Source of the DNA: an uncultured Bacteroidota bacterium
GTDB lineage: Bacteria > Bacteroidota > Bacteroidia > Chitinophagales > Saprospiraceae
Assembly: GCA_903933805.1 (NCBI GenBank)
Contig: CAIZLM010000072.1
Location: 50,496-114,495, forward strand
Direction: 5' to 3'
DNA length: 64,000 bases
Part shown: positions 10,562-18,253 of the stretch, piece after piece
Numbering within the stretch: position 1 is the stretch's first letter
Layout: every line of letters starts with the position of its first letter
The notes under the pieces: model-generated
Told to the model about the DNA's origin: nothing
Database searches by the model: none
Seen by the model: the letters and a program-made list of their open reading frames with translations, nothing else
Program-made: the position numbers and the translations under genes

Positions 10562-10598
10562 GGAGGCCGGAACTTGCAGGTTGCAAATTCCGGCCTCC
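10562..10598 (+). terminator. Extended hairpin after pepD
   Basis: An 11-bp perfect stem (GGAGGCCGGAA with TTCCGGCCTCC) continues past one mismatch into a further 5-bp stem (TTGCA with TGCAA) around a 3-nt loop, about 16 paired bases in all. It starts 4 bp after the pepD stop and lies between convergent genes. There is no clear U-run, so it may stall or protect transcripts from both sides. Confidence 0.7.
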
Positions 10599-10635
10599 AT
10601 TGTACGGTGATTTGTTAACGCCCAACACCGCTCCG

Positions 10636-11229
10636 TCAAGCGATCTCGCTTCTTTCTTGTTTCATAAATTCAGCAGCACCATCGAGTTCTTCATAAAAAT
10701 CCTCCCCGAATTTACGGACAATAGCCTCTTTTAAAAACTTGTAAACAGGCACTTTCTCCCGATCACCCAATTCACAGGCCGCCGAACAAATCTCCCAGCG
10801 ATCATAATTGAGCGCTTCCGTACCCGTAGCATCAAAATGGGCAATGCGGATGGGATATAGATGACAAGAAATGGGCTTCTTAAAGTCGGTCGCACCAGCG
10901 TAAAAGGCGCGCTCAATTCCACAGGACGCAATTCCCAGCGCATCAAATGTTAAGTATGCGCATGGCCCCCCGTCAATCAGAGGTGTACCGTGGCCCATGC
11001 CGTTGTACCATGCATGTTTTCCTTGGGCCTCAATAGCGGCAATCCCCGCCGGACTTAAAAACGGTTTCACATCTTCATAAATGGCATCTAGGATTGCCAA
11101 TTCAGATTCTTCTACCGGCGCACCGTAGTCCCCTTCCCAGCAACAAGCACCCTTACACGCAGCGAGATTGCAAATGAAATTTGCCTCTACCACATCATCA
11201 CTCACCAATTTGTCTTGAACAATAATCAT
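10636..11229 (-). CDS. DUF3109 family cysteine-rich protein
   Basis: A 197-residue cytosolic protein of the DUF3109 family, common in Bacteroidota and of unknown biochemical role. It carries many conserved cysteines: CNLAACKGACCWEGDYG near the N-terminus, then GGPCAYL, ASCGIERAF, KPISCHLYPIRI and EICSAACELG. The arrangement resembles YkgJ-like CxxxxCxxxCC metal-binding proteins, so a bound zinc or iron-sulfur centre is likely (inference). The gene is 73 bp downstream of glgC on the same strand and may be the last gene of the glgA-glgC transcript. Confidence 0.85.
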   Translation of the reverse strand: MIIVQDKLVSDDVVEANFICNLAACKGACCWEGDYGAPVEESELAILDAIYEDVKPFLSPAGIAAIEAQGKHAWYNGMGHGTPLIDGGPCAYLTFDALGIASCGIERAFYAGATDFKKPISCHLYPIRIAHFDATGTEALNYDRWEICSAACELGDREKVPVYKFLKEAIVRKFGEDFYEELDGAAEFMKQERSEIA

Positions 11230-11302
11230 CTTTTATACACTTTTTGTTGTTGAGATTTCCTTTGTTGTTGCACCCAGACAGCGTGCCGCCCAGCCAGTTA
11301 CT

Positions 11303-12574
11303 TTACATAATTCTCGTTCCCTCCGGGATCAAAGCCCCCTTTTTTACCACCACCACCCCATCTCGGATCACATAACCTGCGGCATCAACATCTGACAGGT
11401 GCGCACCACCCTTGATCACTACGTTGTTGCCGATGCGGCAATCTTTGTCAAGTATGGCGTGCTCAATATGGCAATAATTCCCTACTCCGAGTGGTATGTT
11501 GTCGGTAATAACGGCCATTTCCTGCAGAGACTGGTATATATCATTGCCCATTACAATCGAATCCTTGATGACCGTGTTTTCCCCAATTCTCGAGCGAAGT
11601 CCAATAATAGACGCTTCCACCACCCGGGCATGAATGATAGATCCTTCCGCAATCAGTGCGCGGTTGAGTTGTGTGCCGCCGTAAAACTTTGCCGGTGGCA
11701 ACATGCGACCGCGGGTATAAATCACGTGGCGGTTGTCAAAGAGGTTGAACGCAGGGATATGGTCTGTCAGGTCAATATTGGCTTCAAAGAAGGAGCTGAT
11801 GGTCCCAATGTCGGTCCAGTAGCCTTCATATTGGTATGCAGCTACTTTTCGGCCTTCGCCTATGGCTGCAGGTATAATTTCTTTGCCAAAATCCGTGGCA
11901 TTGGGATGCTGATCAAACAAATCGCTGATGGCTTTCCGGTTGAAAATATAGATACCCATAGAGGCCAGATACTGATGTCCACGCTTCTTATTGGCCGGAC
12001 TAACCTCACTGACCCAGTCGGGGAGTACGTCTGCATTGGGTTTTTCAATGAAGCGGGGAATATAGCCTTCGCTGTTCACCTTCATTATGCCAAAGCTGGT
12101 AGCATCTTGGGCATCAACCGGCAGACAAGCGATCGTAACATCCGCATGCTGTGCGATGTGGTGCTTTACCATGGCTTCAAAATCCATTTGATACAACTGG
12201 TCACCCGACAAAATCAAGATATAATCAAAATCATGGCGCTCATAATGCTGGCGACTCTGCCGAACAGCATCCGCCGTACCCTGAAACCACCCTGCGTTAC
12301 CAGGCGTTTGCTCTGCTGCCAAAATATCAACGAACCCTTGGGTAAAATGATCAAAATTATAGGCATTTTTAATGTGCGCATTGAGCGATGCAGAGTTGTA
12401 CTGGGTCAGTACAAACATTCTTTTTACGCCGGAATTGATGCAGTTGGAGATCGGAATATCGATCAACCGATACTTACCACCAATGGGTACTGCTGGCTTG
12501 GAGCGCTTCTCGGTAAGTGGGAAAAGCCGGCTTCCGGCACCCCCGCCGAGGATCAGAGAGATCATTTTTATCAT
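11303..12574 (-). CDS. glgC: Glucose-1-phosphate adenylyltransferase
   Basis: Makes ADP-glucose from ATP and glucose-1-phosphate, the committed step of bacterial glycogen synthesis. It has 423 residues, a normal length. The N-terminal nucleotidyltransferase signature is complete (LGGGAGSRLFPLTEKRSKPAVP, then GGKYRLIDIPISNCINSG). The catalytic aspartate region is LSGDQLYQMDF and the sugar-phosphate site is FIEKP. The C-terminal part is a left-handed beta-helix (GSIIHARVVEASIIG...IGNNVVIKGG). The start at 12574 gives MIKMISLILGGGAG; the internal Met at the fourth codon is also possible. It lies 26 bp downstream of glgA, forming a clear two-gene glycogen operon. Confidence 0.97.
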   Translation of the reverse strand: MIKMISLILGGGAGSRLFPLTEKRSKPAVPIGGKYRLIDIPISNCINSGVKRMFVLTQYNSASLNAHIKNAYNFDHFTQGFVDILAAEQTPGNAGWFQGTADAVRQSRQHYERHDFDYILILSGDQLYQMDFEAMVKHHIAQHADVTIACLPVDAQDATSFGIMKVNSEGYIPRFIEKPNADVLPDWVSEVSPANKKRGHQYLASMGIYIFNRKAISDLFDQHPNATDFGKEIIPAAIGEGRKVAAYQYEGYWTDIGTISSFFEANIDLTDHIPAFNLFDNRHVIYTRGRMLPPAKFYGGTQLNRALIAEGSIIHARVVEASIIGLRSRIGENTVIKDSIVMGNDIYQSLQEMAVITDNIPLGVGNYCHIEHAILDKDCRIGNNVVIKGGAHLSDVDAAGYVIRDGVVVVKKGALIPEGTRIM

Positions 12575-12600
12575 GGTGCTGTTTTCTTTTTATCGTGGGA

Positions 12601-14163
12601 CTATTTTGCTTGTTTCGACTTGCTTTTTCTTGTCTTGTGCTGGATGTCAGGCGTCTCTTCCTTCTCCTCCTGTACGTTATCCTGTTCTTTTCGCCCTGAA
12701 AACACTTCGATAGGAGCTCCTATTCGCTGATAAACGCTAAAGTACTGCTGTACAGCGTGTTCCCAAGAAAAATCAATGGACATGATGCGCCGACGCAACA
12801 TCGCCACGATACCAGGCTCGTACTGCCACATGGATACTGCCCGGTGGATAGCATAGCCTATGTCGTCGAAACTGACCTGATCAAAACGAATACCCCGGCC
12901 ACTGCCATAAGGCGCTGCGATGTCGGGCACGGTATCTTTCAGTCCGCCGATGCTCCGCACGATTGGGATGGTGCCGTAACGCATGGAGTATAGTTGGTTC
13001 AGACCACAAGGCTCCACCCGAGAGGGCATGATCAGAAAATCTGACCCTGCATAAATCTGGTGTGCCAACGCTTCGTTGTAGTCAATCACGGCGTTCACAC
13101 GTCCCTTGTAGTAGTATGACATTTGGCGAAACTGATCCTGTGTCCAGGTATCCCCCGTTCCCAACACCAAAAAACTGCCGGAACCTCCCGAATGAATGTA
13201 ATTTTTGATCGCGTCCGGCAGTAAATCGCTGCCCTTTTCGCCCACCATGCGCCCGATATAACTGATGATGGGCTGATCCTCCGGAAAACCAAACCATGCA
13301 CACAACGCCGATTTATTCTGTTGTTTAAATGCACTGATTTGATCCCCCTCCAACCTGTACTGCAATGCGGCATCCGTAACAGGATCCCACACTTCGGCAT
13401 CAATACCGTTGATGATACCGTATTCTTTGTGCCATTCAGCGCGGAAAAGAGGCTCAAGCCCCATGCTGTTGTGGTGGAGTTCCTGCAGATAACTTTCTGA
13501 AACAGTCGTAACAGCCCAAGCACATTTTACCGCAGCAGCCATCGGATTCACGGCCCCGTTCCAATCCAGGTACCCACGCGCCCATGCATCAAAATATGGC
13601 AGCAGCGCTTGGTGCTTCCAACTAAAAGCGCCCTGATATTGGCCGTTGTGAATGGTAAACACCGTGGGAATATTGGACAACCCCCTAAAATCAGGCGAGT
13701 GTTGTACCATAAATGGAATAAGCCCTGTATGGTGATCGTGACAATGCAAAACGCGGGGGCGTTCAAGCGGTGAAAAAGCGGCCACCCACTGCAACACCGC
13801 TTGCTGAAACACAATATACCGCTCTATCTCATCCTCGTAATGCCCCAAAACGGGATCACTGTAAATACCTGGCCGATCATACAAACCAGGAATGTCCACC
13901 ACGAAAAACGGAAAACCCAGCGTATTGTCCCGCTCCTGTTGCACTGAAAAATGCAAATGACGCCAATCAGAGCGTATTGCACCTCGGTACACGGTATCCC
14001 ATGCCCGTCCGTGAATCCACTTTAGAGCATATTTTGGAATCACCGCCGCTGACATTATACCAGCCTGGGTCATGTATTTTGGCAATGACCCCACCACGTC
14101 ACCCAATCCACCCGTTTTGGCCGCTGGATAACACTCCGCTGAAATATGTAGTACCTGAATCAT
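12601..14163 (-). CDS. glgA: Glycogen synthase, ADP-glucose type (GT5)
   Basis: Transfers glucose from ADP-glucose to the growing alpha-1,4-glucan. It has 520 residues and both Rossmann domains. The N-terminal domain holds the ADP-glucose-binding KTGGLGDVVGSLPK (residues about 16-29). The C-terminal GT1-type domain holds the second lysine region YIGRMVGEKGSDLL and the acidic site SRVEPCGLNQLYSMRYGTIPIVRSIGG. The last about 35 residues are a charged, Lys/Gln-rich tail (ending KTRKSKSKQAK) beyond the usual domain end. The gene is first in the glgA-glgC unit; repeat copy B lies about 50 bp upstream of its start. Confidence 0.97.
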   Translation of the reverse strand: MIQVLHISAECYPAAKTGGLGDVVGSLPKYMTQAGIMSAAVIPKYALKWIHGRAWDTVYRGAIRSDWRHLHFSVQQERDNTLGFPFFVVDIPGLYDRPGIYSDPVLGHYEDEIERYIVFQQAVLQWVAAFSPLERPRVLHCHDHHTGLIPFMVQHSPDFRGLSNIPTVFTIHNGQYQGAFSWKHQALLPYFDAWARGYLDWNGAVNPMAAAVKCAWAVTTVSESYLQELHHNSMGLEPLFRAEWHKEYGIINGIDAEVWDPVTDAALQYRLEGDQISAFKQQNKSALCAWFGFPEDQPIISYIGRMVGEKGSDLLPDAIKNYIHSGGSGSFLVLGTGDTWTQDQFRQMSYYYKGRVNAVIDYNEALAHQIYAGSDFLIMPSRVEPCGLNQLYSMRYGTIPIVRSIGGLKDTVPDIAAPYGSGRGIRFDQVSFDDIGYAIHRAVSMWQYEPGIVAMLRRRIMSIDFSWEHAVQQYFSVYQRIGAPIEVFSGRKEQDNVQEEKEETPDIQHKTRKSKSKQAK

Positions 14164-14577
14164 GGTCGCTGTTTGTGAACGGTATTAGGGTAAATATTGA
14201 CAATAACCCTTTGATATAATTGGCTAGATGGCACGCTGTCTGGCAAAAAGGGCTATTTTTTCCCAGACACGAACAACTTCCCAGTTACCCTTGGTTAATG
14301 CTATCCTAGCATCGTTTGCCAAAAGTCGGAATTTTATACGCATGAATGAGTAGTCAAGCAAATTAATCACAAATCACAGCGGATATCATTGCTTAAAACC
14401 CATCCAACGAAGGCCCTTTTAACGCCCCCACGCAGCAATCGGTGGGTAAAAAATACAAAGGTCGTCGGTCAAATGTAAATGGCAAATAGGCAACAGTCCA
14501 AAGTATTTTTTCGTTTTTATCAACGTTTCACAAATATTAGAAGGAAGTTCCCTTTTTTTGCTGAAAAATTATCACTT
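14164..14577. other. Divergent intergenic region glgA / sugar isomerase-like gene
   Basis: A 414-bp gap between divergent genes. Apart from repeat copy B at 14216-14288 I see no gene or RNA. It becomes AT-rich towards the rightward gene. I found no clean TAnnTTTG box on either strand. Confidence 0.5.
14216..14288 (-). repeat. IS66-like MITE, short form, copy B (reverse orientation)
   Basis: A 73-bp copy in the reverse orientation. Reading left to right it begins TGGCTAGATGGCACGCTGTC, the reverse of the element's usual right end, and finishes in CCAGTTAC. The flanks CCTTTGAT and CCTTGGTT match 6/8. It sits just upstream of glgA, probably within its leader or promoter region. Confidence 0.7.
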
Positions 14578-15468
14578 ATGAAAATGACAGATAGACGCAA
14601 TTTTATCAAAACAACGTCTTTGGCACTCGCTGGAACAGCCATAGCTGCCCACGCCATGCCCCTAGACATCGAAGATTACCCATCCAAACACTTGGGCCTC
14701 CAACTCTGGAGCGTGCGAGATGCCATGGAAAAAGATGCTGTTGGCACCATCAAAGCCCTTGGACAAATGGGCTACCGCGAGGTGGAAGGCTTTGGCTATC
14801 GGGAAGGCAAGTTGTTCGGAATGCCCATCAGTGACTATGCTAAGTTGTTGAAAGACAATGGTATTTCAACCCCCTCTTGCCACCAACCGGTCACATTGAA
14901 AGATTGGGATCCCAAAACAAAATCGCTTTCCGACAGCGTAAAAAAAGCCATTGACGACATGGCCGCCATTGGCCAACAATATGTGGTGTGCCCTTGGATG
15001 GGGGAAGAAGACCGCCCTCACATCGCAGATCTGGTAAAAGTGTTCGACGCCGCTGGCCAATATTGCCGGAAAGCGGGCATGAAATTCGGCTACCACAACC
15101 ACAATTTTGAATACGAACAAAAAGGCCCCGATGGCCGCCTGCTCGCCGAGTGGCTGCTCCACGAAACTGACCCCGCGCTTGTCACTTTCGAAATGGATAT
15201 TTACTGGGTGGCATTCGCCAAGCAAAATCCAATCGAATGGTTCAAACGCTATCCCGGACGCTTTGAACTTTGCCACGTAAAAGATATGGCCAAGACTGAA
15301 AACAGAGAAACCATCGAAGTCGGAGATGGTACCATTGATTTCTCCCGTATTTTCAAAAAATCGGCCAAAGCCGGTTTGAAATATTACATCATCGAACTGG
15401 AAAACTACCGCACCACTTCCATGGACGGTGTAAAAAAATGTATCTCGGGTTTTCAAAAAATTAAGTAA
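14578..15468 (+). CDS. Sugar phosphate isomerase/epimerase family protein, exported
   Basis: A xylose-isomerase-like TIM-barrel protein of about 296 residues, a family that isomerises or epimerises sugars, often with a metal bound. The N-terminus MKMTDRRNFIKTTSLALAG is a twin-arginine-type signal (RR then FIK), so it probably acts in the periplasm. Barrel motifs include GLQLWSVRD, EGFGYREGK, KFGYHNHNFEY (metal-site His/His/Glu region), FEMDIYWV and HVKDM. I start at 14578 because upstream in-frame sequence lacks a signal-like run; 14584 is equally possible. Its stop codon TAA lies inside the left end of repeat copy C (GTAAC), so an insertion may have set the present C-terminus. Confidence 0.85.
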   Translation: MKMTDRRNFIKTTSLALAGTAIAAHAMPLDIEDYPSKHLGLQLWSVRDAMEKDAVGTIKALGQMGYREVEGFGYREGKLFGMPISDYAKLLKDNGISTPSCHQPVTLKDWDPKTKSLSDSVKKAIDDMAAIGQQYVVCPWMGEEDRPHIADLVKVFDAAGQYCRKAGMKFGYHNHNFEYEQKGPDGRLLAEWLLHETDPALVTFEMDIYWVAFAKQNPIEWFKRYPGRFELCHVKDMAKTENRETIEVGDGTIDFSRIFKKSAKAGLKYYIIELENYRTTSMDGVKKCISGFQKIK

Positions 15469-15626
15469 CGGGGTAGGTGGTCGCGTCTGAGACAAAAAAG
15501 TGGCCATTTTCCGCCAGACAAAGCGTATTTTTGAAGGCCGTAGCAGCGCTACGGTCAAGAAAATGCGCGAAGTATGGCGGAAAATGGGCCTTTTTGGGCC
15601 AGACAACGTGCCACCTAACCCGTTAC
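15465..15626 (+). repeat. IS66-like MITE, long form, copy C
   Basis: A 162-bp full-length copy. The ends GTAACGGGGTAGGTGG and CCACCTAACCCGTTAC are inverted repeats (15/16). Inside is the hairpin CCGTAGCAGCGCTACGG, seen in the other long copies. No clear target duplication remains. It lies between convergent genes and its first five bases include the stop codon of the upstream gene. Confidence 0.9.
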
Positions 15627-15647
15627 TTAATTCCAATAAAAGTCACC

Positions 15648-15824
15648 ATGTTCGGCAATGCTGCAAGCGACCCCTTCTCCGGGCGTTATGACGATGAAAC
15701 AGATCATCCGGACAAGCCCGTCAAGTATTTGAGAAAACAGCTATCGCCAAAGAAGGCTATCAATAGGCTGTGGGCAAAAACCGCCCATTTACTTGCTGGA
15801 GGGTGCTACAAGTACGACCGGTAA
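15648..15824 (+). CDS. Possible small hypothetical protein
   Basis: An open frame of 58 residues starting MFGNAASDPFSGRYDDETDH, charged in the middle (KPVKYLRKQLSPKKAINRLW) and ending in CYKYDR. It fills the gap between repeat copy C and the 3' end of the Crp/Fnr gene, leaving no space before that gene's stop codon. The composition is protein-like but I recognise no family, and it could be a chance frame. Confidence 0.25.
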   Translation: MFGNAASDPFSGRYDDETDHPDKPVKYLRKQLSPKKAINRLWAKTAHLLAGGCYKYDR

Positions 15825-16505
15825 CTAAGCCAACTTTTCAACATCCCGGATCAGAATACTGTTCCGATTGAAATAGATCAAATTGGATTTCTTTAAGTCG
15901 TTGAATACCGACGTCACGGTTTGACGGCTTGTTCCTGTGAGACTGGCAATCTCCTGCTGCGTAAGGTGGTGTTTAACGAGTGTCTCGAACCCTACCCGCC
16001 TACCATCGCGGCCTGCTGTTTCCACTAGAAATTCAATGATCCGCTCACGGGCATCTTTCAATACAAGTTTGGCCAAGCGATTCTCAACCCGCTGGAGGCG
16101 CTGGCTAAGGTGTTTCATACACGCAAACATCAATTCTTGGTTGCGCTGCATGACCACCATGAAATCGCTGAGTTTCAACACCAAATAATCTACTTCATCG
16201 TGAAGTGCTTGGGCAAACTCGCTGCGAAAAGTCTCACCACCCAATGCTAAATCGCCAAACAACGCGCCCGGAGACAGTATTTCTTTAATGACCTCCCGAC
16301 CCTCCGTGGAAAAAGTGCCCGTTTTCACGCGACCAGACACCAAAAAATACAAATGATCCGCCGGTTCATCGGGCATAAAAACAAAATGGTACTTCTGTAC
16401 ACGATGCAATTTTGCTATATCAGCCAATTGATCCAACTCTTCTTGGCTGAACAAAGAAAGCATGGGAAGTGATCCTAAAAATTGTGTTTTTTTGTCTTTT
16501 TCCAT
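15825..16505 (-). CDS. Crp/Fnr family transcriptional regulator
   Basis: A 226-residue DNA-binding regulator. Residues about 20-130 form a cyclic-nucleotide-binding-type beta-roll (FVFMPDEPADHLYFLVSGRVKTG, GALFGDLALGG). Residues about 150-226 hold the Crp winged helix with recognition helix in LTQQEIASLTGTSRQTVTSVFNDLKK. I see no N-terminal Fnr cysteine cluster, so it is probably not an oxygen-sensing Fnr; the ligand is unknown. It is transcribed divergently from the HmuY-like/heme receptor pair and might control it (inference from position only). Confidence 0.9.
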   Translation of the reverse strand: MEKDKKTQFLGSLPMLSLFSQEELDQLADIAKLHRVQKYHFVFMPDEPADHLYFLVSGRVKTGTFSTEGREVIKEILSPGALFGDLALGGETFRSEFAQALHDEVDYLVLKLSDFMVVMQRNQELMFACMKHLSQRLQRVENRLAKLVLKDARERIIEFLVETAGRDGRRVGFETLVKHHLTQQEIASLTGTSRQTVTSVFNDLKKSNLIYFNRNSILIRDVEKLA

Positions 16506-16842
16506 GACTATTTAATGGCAACAACCTCGTTATAGGTGCGTAAATATCGTACCATGATGAATTTGTGCATGGCAAAAGTAACCCTTCCATACTTGGAGAA
16601 TTAAGGACAATAAAAAGCATTTGTCGGATTTTTTTTTGAATTATTTTTTTGTATTCTATTTGTAATCAACAATTTAAGCGGTTTTTTTTTAAATATTTAT
16701 TTGTTTCTTATAATTTTCGATATTATTTAGACTAATTATTAACAATAGCGCCAATTTCGTAATATTACCATTCCATGACAAGTCAAACTTCAAGGTGCTA
16801 CGTTCTTTGTGGTCGAAAATAATCTACTACGATAAACATATC
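16506..16842. other. Divergent AT-rich regulatory region, crp-like / hmuY-like
   Basis: A 337-bp region between divergent genes, very AT-rich with long T-runs around 16628-16700. A TACTTTTG box for the leftward gene is annotated separately. For the rightward gene I found only near matches (for example TAATTTTC near 16711). No palindromic Fur- or Crp-like operator was convincing by eye. Confidence 0.5.
16573..16580 (-). promoter_or_regulatory. Bacteroidota -7 box for the Crp/Fnr gene
   Basis: On the minus strand this reads TACTTTTG, a perfect TAnnTTTG. It sits 68 bp upstream of the start codon at 16505. No TTTG was found at the usual 19-22 bp upstream, so only half of the promoter is supported. 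Confidence 0.4.
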
Positions 16843-18135
16843 ATGATGAAACCAGCCTTTTTACTCACTTGCGTTCTATTTGCCTCCCAAGCTCAAAGTC
16901 AAACCGTACAAGAAATTGCCACCGGGGCGGGCTACCAAAAACAAAGCTACCTCCAGTTGTCCTCTGGAATTGAAAAACAAGTGAACAATGCCACTTGGGA
17001 CATTGCCTTCTCTGTGTATGGTCAACAGGACGCAGGCGTGTTTGTCAATGAAAGTTCCGGGAGCAGTATGGGCCAGTCACTCCCACAGGTTGAACTGTAT
17101 GACGCCCTCACCGATAATTTTGAAGAGGTGCCAGACCCAACCCTGTTGACAGATTTCAGACTATACAACACCGAAAAATCGTGGCAATATGGCGCCTTCA
17201 ACGAACGCCGTGACACCCTCAACGCATTTGACTTTGGTTGGGGCTCCTACAACTTCCAAACCAACCAAGTCGTTGGCAGTGCCGTTTACGTGGTAAAACT
17301 ACTCAACGGCCAATACCGTAAACTTAAAATCGAGTCGCTCGCAGGCACTTCCTACACCTTCAAATATGCGAACCTAGACGGAACGGGGCAGCAAATTAAA
17401 ACCATCAACAAAGCCGATCATCCAGGAAAAACACTGGCCTATTTCAACCTCCAAACAGGAACTACCGTAGAGGTGGAACCGGCTTCCGGTGGCTTCGATC
17501 TGCTCTACTGTCGATATTCAACCCACTTGTTTGACCCCGGCACCATGGCGTTCATCTCGTACAACGTGACGGGAATTCTTAGTGGCCGCGGCGCCAAAGC
17601 AGCCAAAGCCGATGGCGTGAACCCGACAACAGTATCCTACGCCGACTATCAAAACCAACTGCTTTCCACACTGGATGTCATCGGCCACGACTGGAAAAGC
17701 TTCTCGGGTGCAAGTTGGACGGTTGATGCCGATCGGGTGTTCTTTTTAAAAACCAACGACAGCCGTGTCTGGAAATTGTATTTCATTGATTTTGAAGGAA
17801 GCACTACCGGAAAAGCGGTGTTTGAAAAAACAGATTTGGGTATTATTTCCACGGTTCAAAATCCTGTTATTCCAGGCTTGGAGGCCGTATTGTATCCAAA
17901 CCCCGTACAGGATCAACTCACCGTCGCCCTTGATATTCCCGGCAATATTGCGCCAAACGCACAACTTGAAATTGTGGATGCTCAAGGACGCCTGGTGGTG
18001 CATCAACCCGTCGCGCTGCACCAAGGTTTTCAGGTGTTTCAAATTCCCGCCGCTTCTTGGATGCCGGGTACCCACGCGGTACGCCTTACAATGTCCGGCA
18101 AGAATATTCCGTTGGGGAAAATCATCAAAATATAG
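16843..18135 (+). CDS. HmuY-like secreted protein with T9SS sorting domain
   Basis: A 430-residue exported protein. A signal peptide (MMKPAFLLTCVLFASQAQSQ) is followed by two repeats of a HmuY-type beta fold: WDIAFSVYGQQDAGVFVN (about residue 50) with VYVVKLLNGQYRKLKI, then FDLLYCRYSTHLF later. The end (LYPNPVQDQLTV ... GKIIKI, last about 80 residues) is a type A T9SS sorting domain, so it is secreted and probably surface-anchored. HmuY proteins bind heme and pass it to a TonB receptor. The next gene, 118 bp away, is such a receptor with heme-type motifs. Heme ligands cannot be assigned from sequence alone. The start ATG at 16843 or 16846 gives the signal peptide. Confidence 0.8.
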   Translation: MMKPAFLLTCVLFASQAQSQTVQEIATGAGYQKQSYLQLSSGIEKQVNNATWDIAFSVYGQQDAGVFVNESSGSSMGQSLPQVELYDALTDNFEEVPDPTLLTDFRLYNTEKSWQYGAFNERRDTLNAFDFGWGSYNFQTNQVVGSAVYVVKLLNGQYRKLKIESLAGTSYTFKYANLDGTGQQIKTINKADHPGKTLAYFNLQTGTTVEVEPASGGFDLLYCRYSTHLFDPGTMAFISYNVTGILSGRGAKAAKADGVNPTTVSYADYQNQLLSTLDVIGHDWKSFSGASWTVDADRVFFLKTNDSRVWKLYFIDFEGSTTGKAVFEKTDLGIISTVQNPVIPGLEAVLYPNPVQDQLTVALDIPGNIAPNAQLEIVDAQGRLVVHQPVALHQGFQVFQIPAASWMPGTHAVRLTMSGKNIPLGKIIKI

Positions 18136-18226
18136 CCTGGATTAACCACCCGATGTTTTTGGAAATCTGCTGTTGCAAATATCCCACAGAAAGGACCCAT
18201 CTGTTTTTTGACACCTTTTATCGACC

Positions 18227-18238
18227 GTAACCGGTTAC
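18227..18238. repeat. Perfect palindrome GTAACCGGTTAC
   Basis: A 12-bp perfect palindrome, 16 bp upstream of the TonB receptor start. It looks like two MITE ends joined head to head (element ends are GTAACYGG and CCRGTTAC), but a 12-bp match can arise by chance. Confidence 0.3.
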
Positions 18239-18253
18239 TATTAAGCCATAATC

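Noticed and set aside
11399..12730. 443-codon open frame on the plus strand opposite glgC
   Set aside because: It is antisense to a complete, clearly recognised glgC and runs on into the 3' part of glgA. A shadow of codon usage.
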